Shown here: positions 44,284-52,790 of the stretch, piece after piece
Position numbering within the stretch: the first letter of the stretch is position 1
Layout: the number at the start of each line of letters is the position of its first letter
From: Algihabitans albus
GTDB lineage: Bacteria > Pseudomonadota > Alphaproteobacteria > Kiloniellales > DSM-21159
Direction of reading: 5' to 3'
DNA length: 64,000 bases
NCBI RefSeq assembly: GCF_003572205.1
Contig: NZ_QXNY01000007.1
Location: 1-64,000, forward strand
Program-made: the position numbers and the translations under genes
The notes under the pieces: generated by a model
What the model saw: the letters and a program-made list of their open reading frames with translations, nothing else
The model's database searches: none
Told to the model about the DNA's origin: nothing

Positions 44284-44404
44284 ATTAATCTGCGAGTCAC
44301 GACGGATCTACAGGGCGCCCCGGTCACATCGCCGTGAGGTCTGTCGGCTTGTATCTGGAAAGGCGGCCCTACAGACTGGGGCGCCTGGCGAAGGAGCGCA
44401 CCCC

Positions 44405-44980
44405 ATGGGCCGCGCAAGTAAACGAGACCTGGTTCTGGATACAGCCGAGGACCTCTTCTCGCGGCAGGGCTTTGCCGCGACTGGGATCAATCAGATCACC
44501 CGGGAAGCCGGCGTGGCCTCGATGACGCTCTACAACAATTTCGAGAACAAGGACGCGCTCGTCGCGGCGACGCTGGAGCGCCGCTCGATCCGGCTGCTCG
44601 ACCGGGTTCTCGCGACGGTCGAGAAAAGCGGAACGGACCCCAGGGCGCGCGTTCTCGCCGTCTTCGACGCCGTCGATCAGTGGGTTGCGGGAGAGCTTGC
44701 CAGTCCCGGCGGTTTCTCCGGCTGCATCTTTCTGAAGGCGGCGCAGGAGTACGAGGGACCCTCCTCCCCGGCGCGCCGGGTCGCGCTGGACCACAAGCAA
44801 CGGATCATCGGTTTCTTCGAGCAGGAGGCGCGGAGACTCGAGGTCTCCGATCCCGCCGCGATCGCCAAGTCCCTTCACCTTCTGATCGACGGCGCAGTCA
44901 CCCAGGCGCAGCTCTTCGCCGACGGCGAGAGCGTTCGGCGGGCCAAGGACCTCGCCGAATTGATCGTGGATCGGGGTTAG
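44405..44980 (+). CDS. TetR-family transcriptional regulator
   Basis: A 191-residue regulator; ATG 44405 has GGAG eight bases upstream. The N-terminal HTH is typical (VLDTAEDLFSRQGFAATGIN, EAGVASMTLYNNFENKDALV). The C-terminal domain shows the GCIFLKAAQEYEGPSSPARR pattern of the YcdC/TetR_C group with Phe/Cys. It is divergent from the glutathione transferase/fusion flavoprotein operon and probably represses it. It is convergent with the next TetR gene, and a symmetric hairpin covers both stop codons. Confidence 0.9.
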   Translation: MGRASKRDLVLDTAEDLFSRQGFAATGINQITREAGVASMTLYNNFENKDALVAATLERRSIRLLDRVLATVEKSGTDPRARVLAVFDAVDQWVAGELASPGGFSGCIFLKAAQEYEGPSSPARRVALDHKQRIIGFFEQEARRLEVSDPAAIAKSLHLLIDGAVTQAQLFADGESVRRAKDLAELIVDRG

Positions 44981-45000
44981 CGAAGGCGGTCGTTCGCTAA
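44977..45000. terminator. symmetric hairpin covering two convergent stop codons
   Basis: TTAGCGAA and TTCGCTAA are perfect 8-bp arms with an 8-base GC-rich loop. The left arm includes the TAG of the plus-strand TetR gene and the right arm the TAG of the minus-strand TetR gene. No T-run follows, so intrinsic termination is plausible in both directions but not certain. Confidence 0.45.
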
Positions 45001-45578
45001 GATCGGCGACGGCCGCCGGCGACCAGAGCTTTCGCGGCCCGTCCCGCGGAGTCGACATAGGCGGCGTCGCGATGGACGAGCACCGTCGAGAAGGCGCCAT
45101 CCATCAGCAGCACGATGTGTCGAGCCAGGTCTTCCGGGTCGGCCAGATTTTGACGGGTGAAGACGTCCGACAGCCAGGCCTCGAACTTCTTCTTGTGCGC
45201 CGCGCCGACCTTCATGGCGGGATGTCCCGGCATGTTCGCAAGTTCGGCCGCAGTTCGTAGAAACCCGCAGCCCTTCCATTTCGGGTGACGGGCGGAGACC
45301 GCGAGATTGCGGAAGATGGCTTCGACCTTGTCGGCAAGTCCGCCGTCGGCCTCGTCGAACCAGGTCTTGAACAGGGTCAGGTTCGGTTGATCGCGAGACG
45401 CCAGATAGGCTTCGATCAAGTCGTCCTTGCTCTTGAAATGATAGTAGAGCGTTTTTTTCGTGATCCCCGCTTTTGCGGCGATGGCATCCACGCTGACGGC
45501 CCGGATGCCGTCGCTGTAGAACAAGCGGTTCGCAGCATCCAGAATGCGGTCTTTCGCAGGGCGGCTTCGAAGGTTCAT
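44997..45578 (-). CDS. TetR-family transcriptional regulator
   Basis: A 193-residue regulator starting at ATG 45578 (an upstream in-frame start would overlap the operator). HTH: RILDAANRLFYSDGIRAVSV, AAKAGITKKTLYYHFKSKDD. The C-terminal domain has KGCGFLRTAAELANMPGHPA, seen in regulators of the same group as the TetR gene immediately downstream. It is divergent from an enoyl-CoA hydratase gene, and a perfect 7-bp inverted repeat lies just upstream of its start. Confidence 0.9.
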   Translation of the reverse strand: MNLRSRPAKDRILDAANRLFYSDGIRAVSVDAIAAKAGITKKTLYYHFKSKDDLIEAYLASRDQPNLTLFKTWFDEADGGLADKVEAIFRNLAVSARHPKWKGCGFLRTAAELANMPGHPAMKVGAAHKKKFEAWLSDVFTRQNLADPEDLARHIVLLMDGAFSTVLVHRDAAYVDSAGRAAKALVAGGRRRS

Positions 45579-45584
45579 ATCTAT

Positions 45585-45606
45585 GTATACTACACAGTGA
45601 GTATAC
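45585..45606. promoter_or_regulatory. TetR operator between regulator and enoyl-CoA hydratase
   Basis: GTATACT and AGTATAC form perfect 7-bp arms with an 8-base spacer, 22 bp in all, beginning 7 bp upstream of the TetR start and ending 49 bp before the enoyl-CoA hydratase start. Position and symmetry fit a TetR dimer site controlling both genes. Confidence 0.65.
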
Positions 45607-45654
45607 GTCAATCCGACGGCTCGCTAGGGTCTCCGAAGTTGAAGGGAGACCTGG

Positions 45655-46446
45655 ATGTCCGATCTGGTGAAATACGAGAAACAGGGTGCCATCGCCCTGC
45701 TCACGCTGAACCGCCCCGAAAAGCTGAACGCCCTCGACTATGCGACCAACGATCGCCTGATGACGTTGCTGGATGGGATCGAGGGGGATCCGGCCGTCCG
45801 GGCCGTCGTTCTTACCGGCGCGGGCGAGCGGGCCTTCTCGGCGGGCGGCGACATTCATGAATTCGCGCAGAGCGTGAAAGCGGGTGTCGAGACTGCCGTC
45901 AGGGACTTCTGCAGACGCGGCCAGAGCATGACGGCCCGGCTGGAGTCTTTTCCCAAACCGGTGATCGCGGCCGTCAACGGCATCGCCTTCGGCGGCGGCT
46001 GCGAGATTACGGAGGCCGTTCATCTGGCCGTCGCAAGCGAAAACGCGCTCTTTGCGAAACCGGAAATCAAGATCGGGATTCCTCCCACCTTCGGCGGGAC
46101 GCAGCGCCTGCCCCGGCTGGCCGGCCGCAAGCGGGCGCTGGAACTGCTCCTGACCGGCGATACCTTCTCGCCCTGGCGCGCCTACGAGATGGGGTTGGTC
46201 AACAAGGTCGTGCCGCATGACCGATTGCTGCCGGCCGCCTTTGAACTGGCGGAGCGGATCATTCGGCATTCTCCCCTCGCCGCATCGCGGATCATCACGG
46301 CCGTAACCAGGGGCATCAACACCGCGATTGCGGAGGGTCTGTTGATCGAACAGGAACAGTTCGCGCGCATGGCCGCGACCCGCGACGTCCATGAAGGCCT
46401 GGAGGCCTGGATCGGGCGACGCGCGCCGCAGTACACGGGAAGCTAG
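45655..46446 (+). CDS. enoyl-CoA hydratase/isomerase-family protein
   Basis: A 263-residue crotonase. ATG 45655 follows GGGAGACCTGG. The oxyanion-hole segments ERAFSAGGDIHEF and VNGIAFGGGCEITEAVHLAV are present. At the positions of the two catalytic glutamates of true hydratases there are PEIKIGIPPTFGGTQRLPR and the upstream GGCEI segment, consistent with an active hydratase or isomerase. It is divergently paired with the TetR gene and therefore probably inducible by an acyl-CoA or related compound. Its stop overlaps that of the convergent MATE gene by 4 bp. Confidence 0.9.
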   Translation: MSDLVKYEKQGAIALLTLNRPEKLNALDYATNDRLMTLLDGIEGDPAVRAVVLTGAGERAFSAGGDIHEFAQSVKAGVETAVRDFCRRGQSMTARLESFPKPVIAAVNGIAFGGGCEITEAVHLAVASENALFAKPEIKIGIPPTFGGTQRLPRLAGRKRALELLLTGDTFSPWRAYEMGLVNKVVPHDRLLPAAFELAERIIRHSPLAASRIITAVTRGINTAIAEGLLIEQEQFARMAATRDVHEGLEAWIGRRAPQYTGS

Positions 46447-47834
46447 ATCGTCGCGCCCGCTTCAATCGCCGTCCGCCGGAAGAACCGCACCTGCAGGGCG
46501 ACGGCGGCCGTCGTGAGGCCGAGGCCGTAGCCGATCCAGACGCCGGCGGGGCCAAGGTCCAGCCAGAAGCCGAAGAGGTAGGCGCAGGGCAGGGCGATCA
46601 GCCAATAGGCGATCAGGGAAATGACGGTCGGGACGCGGTTGTCGACCAGGCCGCGCAGGGCGCCTAGGGAGGTCGACTGGATTCCGTCCACGACCTGCAT
46701 CAAGGCCATGGTGAGGAACATCGCCGAGGCGATGGCGACCACCTCGGGGTCGTCCGACAGTGCGCGCGAGATATCGGTCCGCAGGATCGTCAGGAGCACC
46801 GTAACGACCGCCATCCAGGCCACGACCGCCCCGAAGGCGCCGAGCCCGATGGCGCGGACGCGCTCCGTCTCGCCGGCACCGACCGCCTGGCCGATACGGA
46901 TGCCGACCGCCGCCGCCATGCCGAGGGGCAGCATGTAGAGGACTGTCGCGATCGAGCCGACGACCTGGTTCGCGGCCAGGGCGGCGGCGCCGAACCAGCC
47001 GAGCATCAGCCCGGCGAGCGCGTAGGCGCCGCCTTCGCCGGTGTAGGCCAGGGCCACCGGCCAGCCTTCGCGGAACTGCTGCGCCATCGTCTTGAGCGAA
47101 AGGGCGGCCCTTTGCCTGAAGGGCGCCATCGATCTGGATCGGCGCCAATAGAGCCAGACGGCCAGCAGCGCCACGCCCTCGGCCAGCAGGCTGGCGAGTC
47201 CGGCGCCCAGCAAGCCAAGGCCGGCCCAGCCGAAGACGCCGTGGATCAGGACCCAGTTGAAGGGAATGTTGACCAGGACCCCCAAGAGGGCGAAGGCGGC
47301 CCCGGTCCAGGGCCGGTCGACGGCATCGAACAGTCCCTTGAAGACGTAGAGGATGGCGAAGGGGATCACGACGAAGGCCATGCTGACCCAGTAGGGAAAC
47401 AGCACGGCGAGCACCTGCTCGGGCTGGCCCAGGTAAGGCAGCAGCGGGAAGAGGGCGATCATCATGCCCGTGCCGGCGGCTCCGGCGATCAGGCCGAGCA
47501 GGGCGCCGTTGCGGACCGCCGACGAGACCGCCTTCGGCTCCTGGGCGCCCCGCGCCTGGGCCATCGTGATCCCGATGACCGAGACCAGCCCATAGAGCGC
47601 CGAGTAGAGGATCACCAGGGCGCTGGTGGCGAGCGCCGCCGCCGCCAGGGCCTGGGTGCCCAGAGGCGCGATCATGATGGTGTCGACCACGCCGATCAGG
47701 GTCGCCGCCGCCAGGCCCACGACGATGGGGACGGCCAGGCTCACGACCCTGGGCGTCTCCCGCAGGCTCGACGCGATCAGCCCGGGCCCGCTCTCGGGCT
47801 TGCTCCCGGGCCTCCTCTCCGTGTCGAGCGTCAT
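46443..47834 (-). CDS. MATE-family multidrug efflux transporter
   Basis: A 463-residue inner-membrane antiporter with about twelve helices in two similar halves. The N-terminal half begins with LAVPIVVGLAAATLIGVVDT and MIAPLGTQALAAAALA; the second half has GWPVALAYTGEGGAYALAG, AANQVVGSIATVLYMLPLGM and VDGIQSTSLGALRGLVDNRV. Substrates are typically cationic drugs or metabolites exported with Na+ or H+. It begins 4 bp after the SDR-like gene, so both are one operon facing a divergent TetR gene. Confidence 0.93.
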   Translation of the reverse strand: MTLDTERRPGSKPESGPGLIASSLRETPRVVSLAVPIVVGLAAATLIGVVDTIMIAPLGTQALAAAALATSALVILYSALYGLVSVIGITMAQARGAQEPKAVSSAVRNGALLGLIAGAAGTGMMIALFPLLPYLGQPEQVLAVLFPYWVSMAFVVIPFAILYVFKGLFDAVDRPWTGAAFALLGVLVNIPFNWVLIHGVFGWAGLGLLGAGLASLLAEGVALLAVWLYWRRSRSMAPFRQRAALSLKTMAQQFREGWPVALAYTGEGGAYALAGLMLGWFGAAALAANQVVGSIATVLYMLPLGMAAAVGIRIGQAVGAGETERVRAIGLGAFGAVVAWMAVVTVLLTILRTDISRALSDDPEVVAIASAMFLTMALMQVVDGIQSTSLGALRGLVDNRVPTVISLIAYWLIALPCAYLFGFWLDLGPAGVWIGYGLGLTTAAVALQVRFFRRTAIEAGATI

Positions 47835-47838
47835 GGCG

Positions 47839-48546
47839 CTAGGCGTGGTCCGGCCGCTTCTGCATCAGGTTGATATCTTGCGGAACCGCGTCGGCGGAAA
47901 GGGACAAGAGATAGTCGAGGGTCCGAATCAGATCCTCCAGCGGGATCGGGACCTGCGCGCCGAAGGCGCCGCTGGCGATGTCCTCCAGAACCTCCGGCGT
48001 CGCGAGGTTGCCGGGATTGATGACCGTGACGCCGATCCCCTGGGGTCGCAGGGCGAGCGCCAGGGCCTGCGCCGCGCCGCGCAGACCGAACTTCGAGGCC
48101 GTGTTGGCGACCTCGACCGTTGCCGCGTTGTCGAGGCCGGAGAGGGCGCCGATGAAGACGACGCGCGGGTTGGGCGCCTTGGCGAGGTTGCCGGCCAGGC
48201 TTTGGGCCAGGAGGATCGGAGCGGTCAGGTTGACCGCGATCACGGCGCGGATCTCGGAGCGGGGGCTGCGTGAAAAGTCGTAGTCCGCCGTGAAGGCGCC
48301 CTTTTCCCAGGTTCCGCCGAGAAAGAGGAGCCCGTCCAGCGGCTGACTGCCGATTGCGGCGCGGAGGTCGTCGAGGCCTTCGTCGGTCGCGACGTCCGCC
48401 TCGATCCAGGTGCCATGGGATGCGGGCGAGCGGGAGGCGGTGAAGAGCTTGTCCACACGGGGTGCTAGCCATTCGGCGACGGCGGCGCCCAATCCCCGGC
48501 TGGCGCCGACGATCAGGTAGCTGCCCGCAAGATCGCTGTCCGGCAT
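47839..48546 (-). CDS. atypical short-chain dehydrogenase/reductase, catalytic residues substituted
   Basis: A 235-residue Rossmann protein. The cofactor loop is intact (YLIVGASRGLGAAVAEWL), with the N-x-x-P-x-x-L region (VNLTAPILLAQSL). The usual catalytic Ser is replaced: the segment reads VVFIGALSG, with Ala where Ser is expected. The Y-x3-K motif reads NTASKFGLRG, so Asn replaces Tyr while Lys remains. The PG-N-L-A-T-P segment after it is normal. It is therefore either inactive as a classical oxidoreductase or uses another mechanism. It precedes the MATE gene by 4 bp and faces a TetR gene with two operator-like repeats in between. Confidence 0.85.
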   Translation of the reverse strand: MPDSDLAGSYLIVGASRGLGAAVAEWLAPRVDKLFTASRSPASHGTWIEADVATDEGLDDLRAAIGSQPLDGLLFLGGTWEKGAFTADYDFSRSPRSEIRAVIAVNLTAPILLAQSLAGNLAKAPNPRVVFIGALSGLDNAATVEVANTASKFGLRGAAQALALALRPQGIGVTVINPGNLATPEVLEDIASGAFGAQVPIPLEDLIRTLDYLLSLSADAVPQDINLMQKRPDHA

Positions 48547-48577
48547 GTCGGCCTCCGTGCGGATATCGCTATTTTAT

Positions 48578-48590
48578 ATACATTGCGTAT
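48578..48590. promoter_or_regulatory. candidate TetR operator, copy 1
   Basis: ATAC-ATTGC-GTAT. It shares TTGCGTATG with copy 2 and stands exactly 30 bp (about three helical turns) from it, between the SDR-like gene (start 48546) and the TetR gene (start 48667). Confidence 0.6.
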
Positions 48591-48605
48591 GCATTTACTA
48601 TTTTT

Positions 48606-48622
48606 ACATACCTTGCGTATGT
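48606..48622. promoter_or_regulatory. candidate TetR operator, copy 2
   Basis: ACATAC-CTTGC-GTATGT, perfect 6-bp arms with a 5-base spacer. Together with copy 1 it defines the consensus ATAC-[AC]TTGC-GTAT. The location between divergent genes suggests repression of both the SDR-MATE operon and the TetR gene. Confidence 0.65.
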
Positions 48623-48666
48623 CGATAAAGTCAACGGCCCTCGCGAGGCCGAGAGGAGGCAACCGG

Positions 48667-49266
48667 ATGAGCCAGGCCGGAAAGGCGCGCACCCATGCGG
48701 AGATGATCGCCGAGACGGCGGGGAAGCTGGTCTCGGCCGCGCGCCGTTCCTTCGGTGCGAAGGGCTATGCAGGGACGTCCATGGACGAACTTTGCGCAGA
48801 GGCCGGGCTGACGCGCGGCGCGCTCTATCACCATTTCGGCGGCAAGGTGGGCCTGCTGGAGGCGGTCGTGCGCGAGATCGACGCCGAGATCGGCGACCGC
48901 CTGGAGGCGCACTGGCGCGGCATCGAAGACCCCTGGGAAGCCTTCCGGGCCTGCAACACCGAGTATCTGCGCCTGGCGCTGGACCCGGAGATCCAGCGGA
49001 TCCTGCTGCGCGACGCTCCCGCCGTGCTGGGGCAGCGCCTGCGCGAAATCGACGAGGACGGCTCCATCGGTCCTCTGGCCGAGGCCTTGGAGGACCTGAT
49101 GCGCGCCGGCCGCATCGCCGACTGCGACGCGGAGGTCGTCGCGCGGCTTCTCAACGGCGCTCTGGTGGACGCCGCCCTCTGGATCGCCGCCGGCGCGGAC
49201 GCGGAGGCCCGCTTCGAGCGTGCCGCCGCCGGCATCGACCTGATCCTGAAGGGATTGGAGCGGTGA
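48667..49266 (+). CDS. TetR-family transcriptional regulator
   Basis: A 199-residue regulator. ATG 48667 is chosen because GAGGAGG stands directly upstream and because an earlier in-frame ATG would read through the operator repeats. HTH: LVSAARRSFGAKGYAGTSMD, AEAGLTRGALYHHFGGKVGL. The C-terminal domain resembles the TetR_C group of efflux repressors (LRDAPAVLGQRLREIDEDGS). It is divergent from the SDR-MATE operon and is the likely repressor of it through the two repeats at 48578 and 48606. It is convergent with the ABC-2 permease gene. Confidence 0.9.
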   Translation: MSQAGKARTHAEMIAETAGKLVSAARRSFGAKGYAGTSMDELCAEAGLTRGALYHHFGGKVGLLEAVVREIDAEIGDRLEAHWRGIEDPWEAFRACNTEYLRLALDPEIQRILLRDAPAVLGQRLREIDEDGSIGPLAEALEDLMRAGRIADCDAEVVARLLNGALVDAALWIAAGADAEARFERAAAGIDLILKGLER

Positions 49267-49335
49267 CGAGACGCATGCGGTGGGGCGAGGGAGCGAAGAG
49301 CAGGCTGTGACGATGAGCGGCGGACGGCGGAACCG

Positions 49336-50073
49336 TCAGGAAAAGCGTGCGCGCCGGTCGCGGCGGTAGGCGATCCAGGTCAGGGCGATGAAGCCGGCGG
49401 TGAAGGCCGCGAGCGCGAGCAGGCTGTCGGTCGGAATCGGGCGGGCGCCGACCACGGCCCAGGCCACCTCGCCCATGTGGCGGGTGGGCGTCCAGTGCGA
49501 GAGGGTCTCGATCTGCGCCGGCAGGGACTGCGGCGGCACCCAGAGCCCGCCGAGATAGGCCTGAGGCAGGAACACGAGATTGGCGATGGCCACCGCCGAA
49601 TGGCCCGATGTGAGATACCCCAAGGCGGTGCCCATGAAGGTCGCCGGCACGGCCAGCAGCAGGCAGACTCCGAGCAGACGGAGCTGCAGCTCCGGATCGA
49701 GGCTGAGGCCGGCCACGACGTAGGCCGTCGCCAGGACCAGCAGGACCGCCGCCGTGGAAAAGACCAGGGCGGCGCAGAGCCTGGCCGCCCAGAGCGGCGC
49801 CGGCCCGCCCGGCAGGCTGCGCTGCCAGACGGCGAAGGCGCTCTGCCGGTCCTCGGCGATGCTGACGCCGAACTGGAAGAAGGCCACGCCCAGCACGGCG
49901 TAGACCGCGAAAGAGGCCGCCGCGTAGACGGCCTGCGGCCCCTCGCCGGCGTTGTGGGCGCCGAAGAAGGCGTAGAGCATGGCGGGGAAGAGGATCGTCG
50001 GCACCCAGAAACCGGGCAGCCGGATCAGGCTCCGGAAGGTCAGGATCAGGTTGACGCGAAACAGCGGGGTCAT
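49336..50073 (-). CDS. ABC-2 type exporter permease
   Basis: A 245-residue membrane protein with about six helices (FWVPTILFPAMLYAFFGAHN; FAVYAVLGVAFFQFGVSIAE; LCAALVFSTAAVLLVLATAY; LGVCLLLAVPATFMGTALGY; LVFLPQAYLGGLWVPPQSLP; a final segment before a basic tail). The L-F-x-P-x-x-Y-L-x-G-L-W-V motif is typical of DrrB-like permeases. Its ATG overlaps the stop of the ATPase gene (ATGA, 50070-50073), so the two form a coupled exporter; the substrate is unknown. Confidence 0.88.
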   Translation of the reverse strand: MTPLFRVNLILTFRSLIRLPGFWVPTILFPAMLYAFFGAHNAGEGPQAVYAAASFAVYAVLGVAFFQFGVSIAEDRQSAFAVWQRSLPGGPAPLWAARLCAALVFSTAAVLLVLATAYVVAGLSLDPELQLRLLGVCLLLAVPATFMGTALGYLTSGHSAVAIANLVFLPQAYLGGLWVPPQSLPAQIETLSHWTPTRHMGEVAWAVVGARPIPTDSLLALAAFTAGFIALTWIAYRRDRRARFS

Positions 50074-51014
50074 GCGGTCGCCTCCTCGCGCAGTTCGGCG
50101 ATGGTGTCCTTCAGGTCCAGGGGCGTCACCTGCAGGGCGCGGAGATCGGGCAGCTCCCGCAGAACGAAGCGGACCAGGGCGTCGCTGTCGGCGGTAACCT
50201 TCTGCCAGCGACCGGCTTCCAGCAGGAAATCGCGCGTCAGCCAGGCCGGCCGCCCGGCGTCCTCGGCCAGCGCGAAGCTGACCCGGCAGCGCCCGGCCCG
50301 GCGGCGGATGTCCCGCAGCGTGCCTTCCAGGATCTGCCGGCCCCGGTCGATCATCACGATCCGGTCGCAGACCTGTTCGATCTCGTCCCAGTGGTGGGAG
50401 GTGAGCAGGAGGCTGCCGCCGGCGTCCGCATAGGCCCGCGCGTAGGCCCGGAAGAGGTCCTGCCCAACCGTGTCGAGGCCGGAGGTCGGTTCGTCCAGAA
50501 ACACCAGCGACGGGTTGCCAACGAAGGCGAGCGCCAGCGCCACGCGGCGCTTCTCGCCGCCCGAAAAGCCGCCCATGCGGCGGTCGATCAAGCGGTCCAG
50601 GCCGAAGGCCGCGATCAGCTCCGCCATCGGCTTCGGTCGGGTGAAATGCCCGGCCGCATAGCCCAGCAGCTCGCGCGGGGTGATCTGCTCGGGAAAATCG
50701 GCGTTTTGCGGCGTGATCCCCACAAGCTGCTTGGCCGCATGGCTGCCCAGAGGATGCCCGAAGATCCGGCCGCCGCCGCTGTCCGGGCTGCGCAGCCCCT
50801 GCAGCAGCTTCAGGACCGTCGACTTGCCGGCGCCGTTGGTTCCGATCAGCCCCAGTGCCTCGCCCGGCCGCAAAACCAGCGAAAAATCCCGAAGCGCCTG
50901 CAGCGTGCCGAAGCGCTTGCCGAGACCCTGGGCGTCGATGGCGAGGGCGGTCTCGGTCCCGCGAGCGGAGCGGGGGTCGGACAGGGGGCGATCTGTTTGG
51001 TGGCGGACTTGCAT
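50070..51014 (-). CDS. ABC exporter ATPase (DrrA-like)
   Basis: A 314-residue ATPase starting at ATG 51014. Walker A GTNGAGKST, Q-loop VGITPQNADFPEQIT, signature FSGGEKRRV, Walker B LVFLDEPTSGLDTVG and switch TSHHWDE are intact, followed by a C-terminal extension of about 80 residues (DUF4162-like) usual for ABC-2 ATPases. The first 25 residues are hydrophilic and may not all be translated. It forms the exporter with the permease that overlaps its end. Confidence 0.9.
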   Translation of the reverse strand: MQVRHQTDRPLSDPRSARGTETALAIDAQGLGKRFGTLQALRDFSLVLRPGEALGLIGTNGAGKSTVLKLLQGLRSPDSGGGRIFGHPLGSHAAKQLVGITPQNADFPEQITPRELLGYAAGHFTRPKPMAELIAAFGLDRLIDRRMGGFSGGEKRRVALALAFVGNPSLVFLDEPTSGLDTVGQDLFRAYARAYADAGGSLLLTSHHWDEIEQVCDRIVMIDRGRQILEGTLRDIRRRAGRCRVSFALAEDAGRPAWLTRDFLLEAGRWQKVTADSDALVRFVLRELPDLRALQVTPLDLKDTIAELREEATA

Positions 51015-51275
51015 GCGGGTCCCGGTACCACGCCGCCGCCGGTTCCCCGCAAGCTCCCTTGCGCAAAAGCGGTGGAAAAGGCCGTGAACGACATCCCGAT
51101 GCCGTCCACGCTTCGTGAAAGGCAGCCCTCGCTCAGGACTTGCGGCCCACAGTCTTCGGATTTTCCGATCCAAGATGATCAAAAGAGATATTTTGCCGAA
51201 GATGCTGCCGGAGTCACACTGGGAGCACCCCATCCTATGGCACACCCGCCGCCTCCGGCCTCCGGGAGACCCGTC

Positions 51276-52763
51276 ATGATCCGCACCGGCGAGCAGTACA
51301 TCGAGTCGATCCGCGACGGCCGCGAGGTCTATATCGGCGGTGAGCGGGTGCGCGACGTGCCCAGCCATCCCATGTTCAAGCCGCTGGTCGAGATCCGCGC
51401 GCGCATCTACGACATGGCCCATGCGCCCGAGACGCGCGAGGTCATGACCTATGCGGAAGAGGCCGGAGGCGAACGCCATGCCATCGGCAACAAGCTTCCC
51501 GTCACCCAGCAGGACTGGTGGGACAAGCGCCGGGCCACCGATAGCGTGCTGGAAACGGTGGGCGGCATCGTCACCCGCGTCGGCGACGAGACGGTGGGCG
51601 AGGTCTGGAGCCTCTACGACGGCCAGGAGGTGCTGAACGAGGTCGATCCGCAGTTCTCGGCCAACATTCGCCGGCACGTGGAGCAGGTGATCACGGGCGA
51701 TCCCTTCCACGTCTCCGCCAACACCGATCCCAAGGGCGACCGCTCGAAGCGACCGCAGGACCAGGACCCGGACATGCTGCTGCATGTGGTGCGGGAAAGC
51801 GACGCGGGGATCGTGGTGCGCGGCGCCAAGTACGAGACGGCGGCGGCCTACGCCAACCAGGCCTTCACCAAACCGACCATCGCCAACTGGGGCGACGCGG
51901 CCCTGTCCGACTACGCCGTCGGCTTCGTCTGCGACCTGGGCTCGCCCGGCCTGAAGTTCATCTGCCGCGAGGGCTTCGCCGGCCGCGCCTCGCCCGACGA
52001 CTATCCCCTGGCCAACCGCTTCGACGAGGTGGACACGCTGGTGGTCTTCGACGACGTGCTGATCCCCTGGGAGAACGTGCTGTTCTACCGCCACACCAAG
52101 GCGGCGACCTTCATCCGCGCCACCCTGCACCGCTATTCGGCCTTCGCCTTCGTGCAACGCAACCTGCGCCTGGCCGACCTGATGATCGGGGCGGCACTGT
52201 TCAACGCGCGCCAGACCGGCCTGGACAAACAGCAGGCGGTGCAGGAGAAGCTGTCCCAGCTCGCGGTCTATCGGGAGGGCATCAACGCCCACCTGACGGC
52301 GGCCATCGCCCTGGCCGAGCCGAGCCCCGCCGGCCTGCTGATGCCCAACCAGTCGCTGCTCTACAGCGGCCGGGTGCTGGCCTGTTCGCAGTTGCACGAG
52401 ATGATGCACATCGCTCGCGAACTCTGCGGCGGGCAGGTCTGCGTGACGCCGAACAAGGCCGACTTCGACAATCCTGCGACCAAGCCCTGGCTGGAAAAGT
52501 TCTACACGGTCAACGAAAACTGGATCGCCGACGATCGGCGCAAGCTGCTGGCCTTCGCCCGCGACCTGCTGAATTCCGACTACGCCGGGCATCGGCTGAC
52601 CTTCCAGCTCTTCGCCCAGTCGCCGCCCTTCAATCACCTGGCGGCGGTCTACCGCAGCTTCGACTGGGACGGCCCGCTGGCCTTCGCCAAGGACGCCGCC
52701 GGCTTGTCCGACCGTGTTCTGGGTGCCAAGAAAGACCCCGGCAGGCAGAACGCCGCCGAATAG
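51276..52763 (+). CDS. HpaB-family FADH2-dependent monooxygenase
   Basis: A 495-residue flavin-dependent hydroxylase of the 4-hydroxyphenylacetate 3-monooxygenase oxygenase family. ATG 51276 has GGGAG eight bases upstream and starts with the conserved MIRTGEQYIESI. The N-terminal domain includes VREVMTYAEEAGGERHAIGN-like residues (here TREVMTYAEEAGGERHAIG), the substrate/flavin region HVVRESDAGIVVRGAKYETA and the C-terminal all-helical domain with LACSQLHEMMHIARELCGGQ. The enzyme uses FADH2 from a separate reductase, supplied by the gene 27 bp downstream. The context (RidA, DUF1028) is not that of classical hpaBC aromatic degradation, so the substrate is unknown. Confidence 0.9.
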   Translation: MIRTGEQYIESIRDGREVYIGGERVRDVPSHPMFKPLVEIRARIYDMAHAPETREVMTYAEEAGGERHAIGNKLPVTQQDWWDKRRATDSVLETVGGIVTRVGDETVGEVWSLYDGQEVLNEVDPQFSANIRRHVEQVITGDPFHVSANTDPKGDRSKRPQDQDPDMLLHVVRESDAGIVVRGAKYETAAAYANQAFTKPTIANWGDAALSDYAVGFVCDLGSPGLKFICREGFAGRASPDDYPLANRFDEVDTLVVFDDVLIPWENVLFYRHTKAATFIRATLHRYSAFAFVQRNLRLADLMIGAALFNARQTGLDKQQAVQEKLSQLAVYREGINAHLTAAIALAEPSPAGLLMPNQSLLYSGRVLACSQLHEMMHIARELCGGQVCVTPNKADFDNPATKPWLEKFYTVNENWIADDRRKLLAFARDLLNSDYAGHRLTFQLFAQSPPFNHLAAVYRSFDWDGPLAFAKDAAGLSDRVLGAKKDPGRQNAAE

Positions 52764-52790
52764 AGTCATGGGATGAGCAGGTAAGAGGGC

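Noticed and set aside
51153-51202. TCTTCGG/CCGAAGA inverted repeat in the HpaB leader as a LysR site
   Set aside because: The spacer of 36 bases is too long for a LysR T-n11-A site; kept only as a weak idea.
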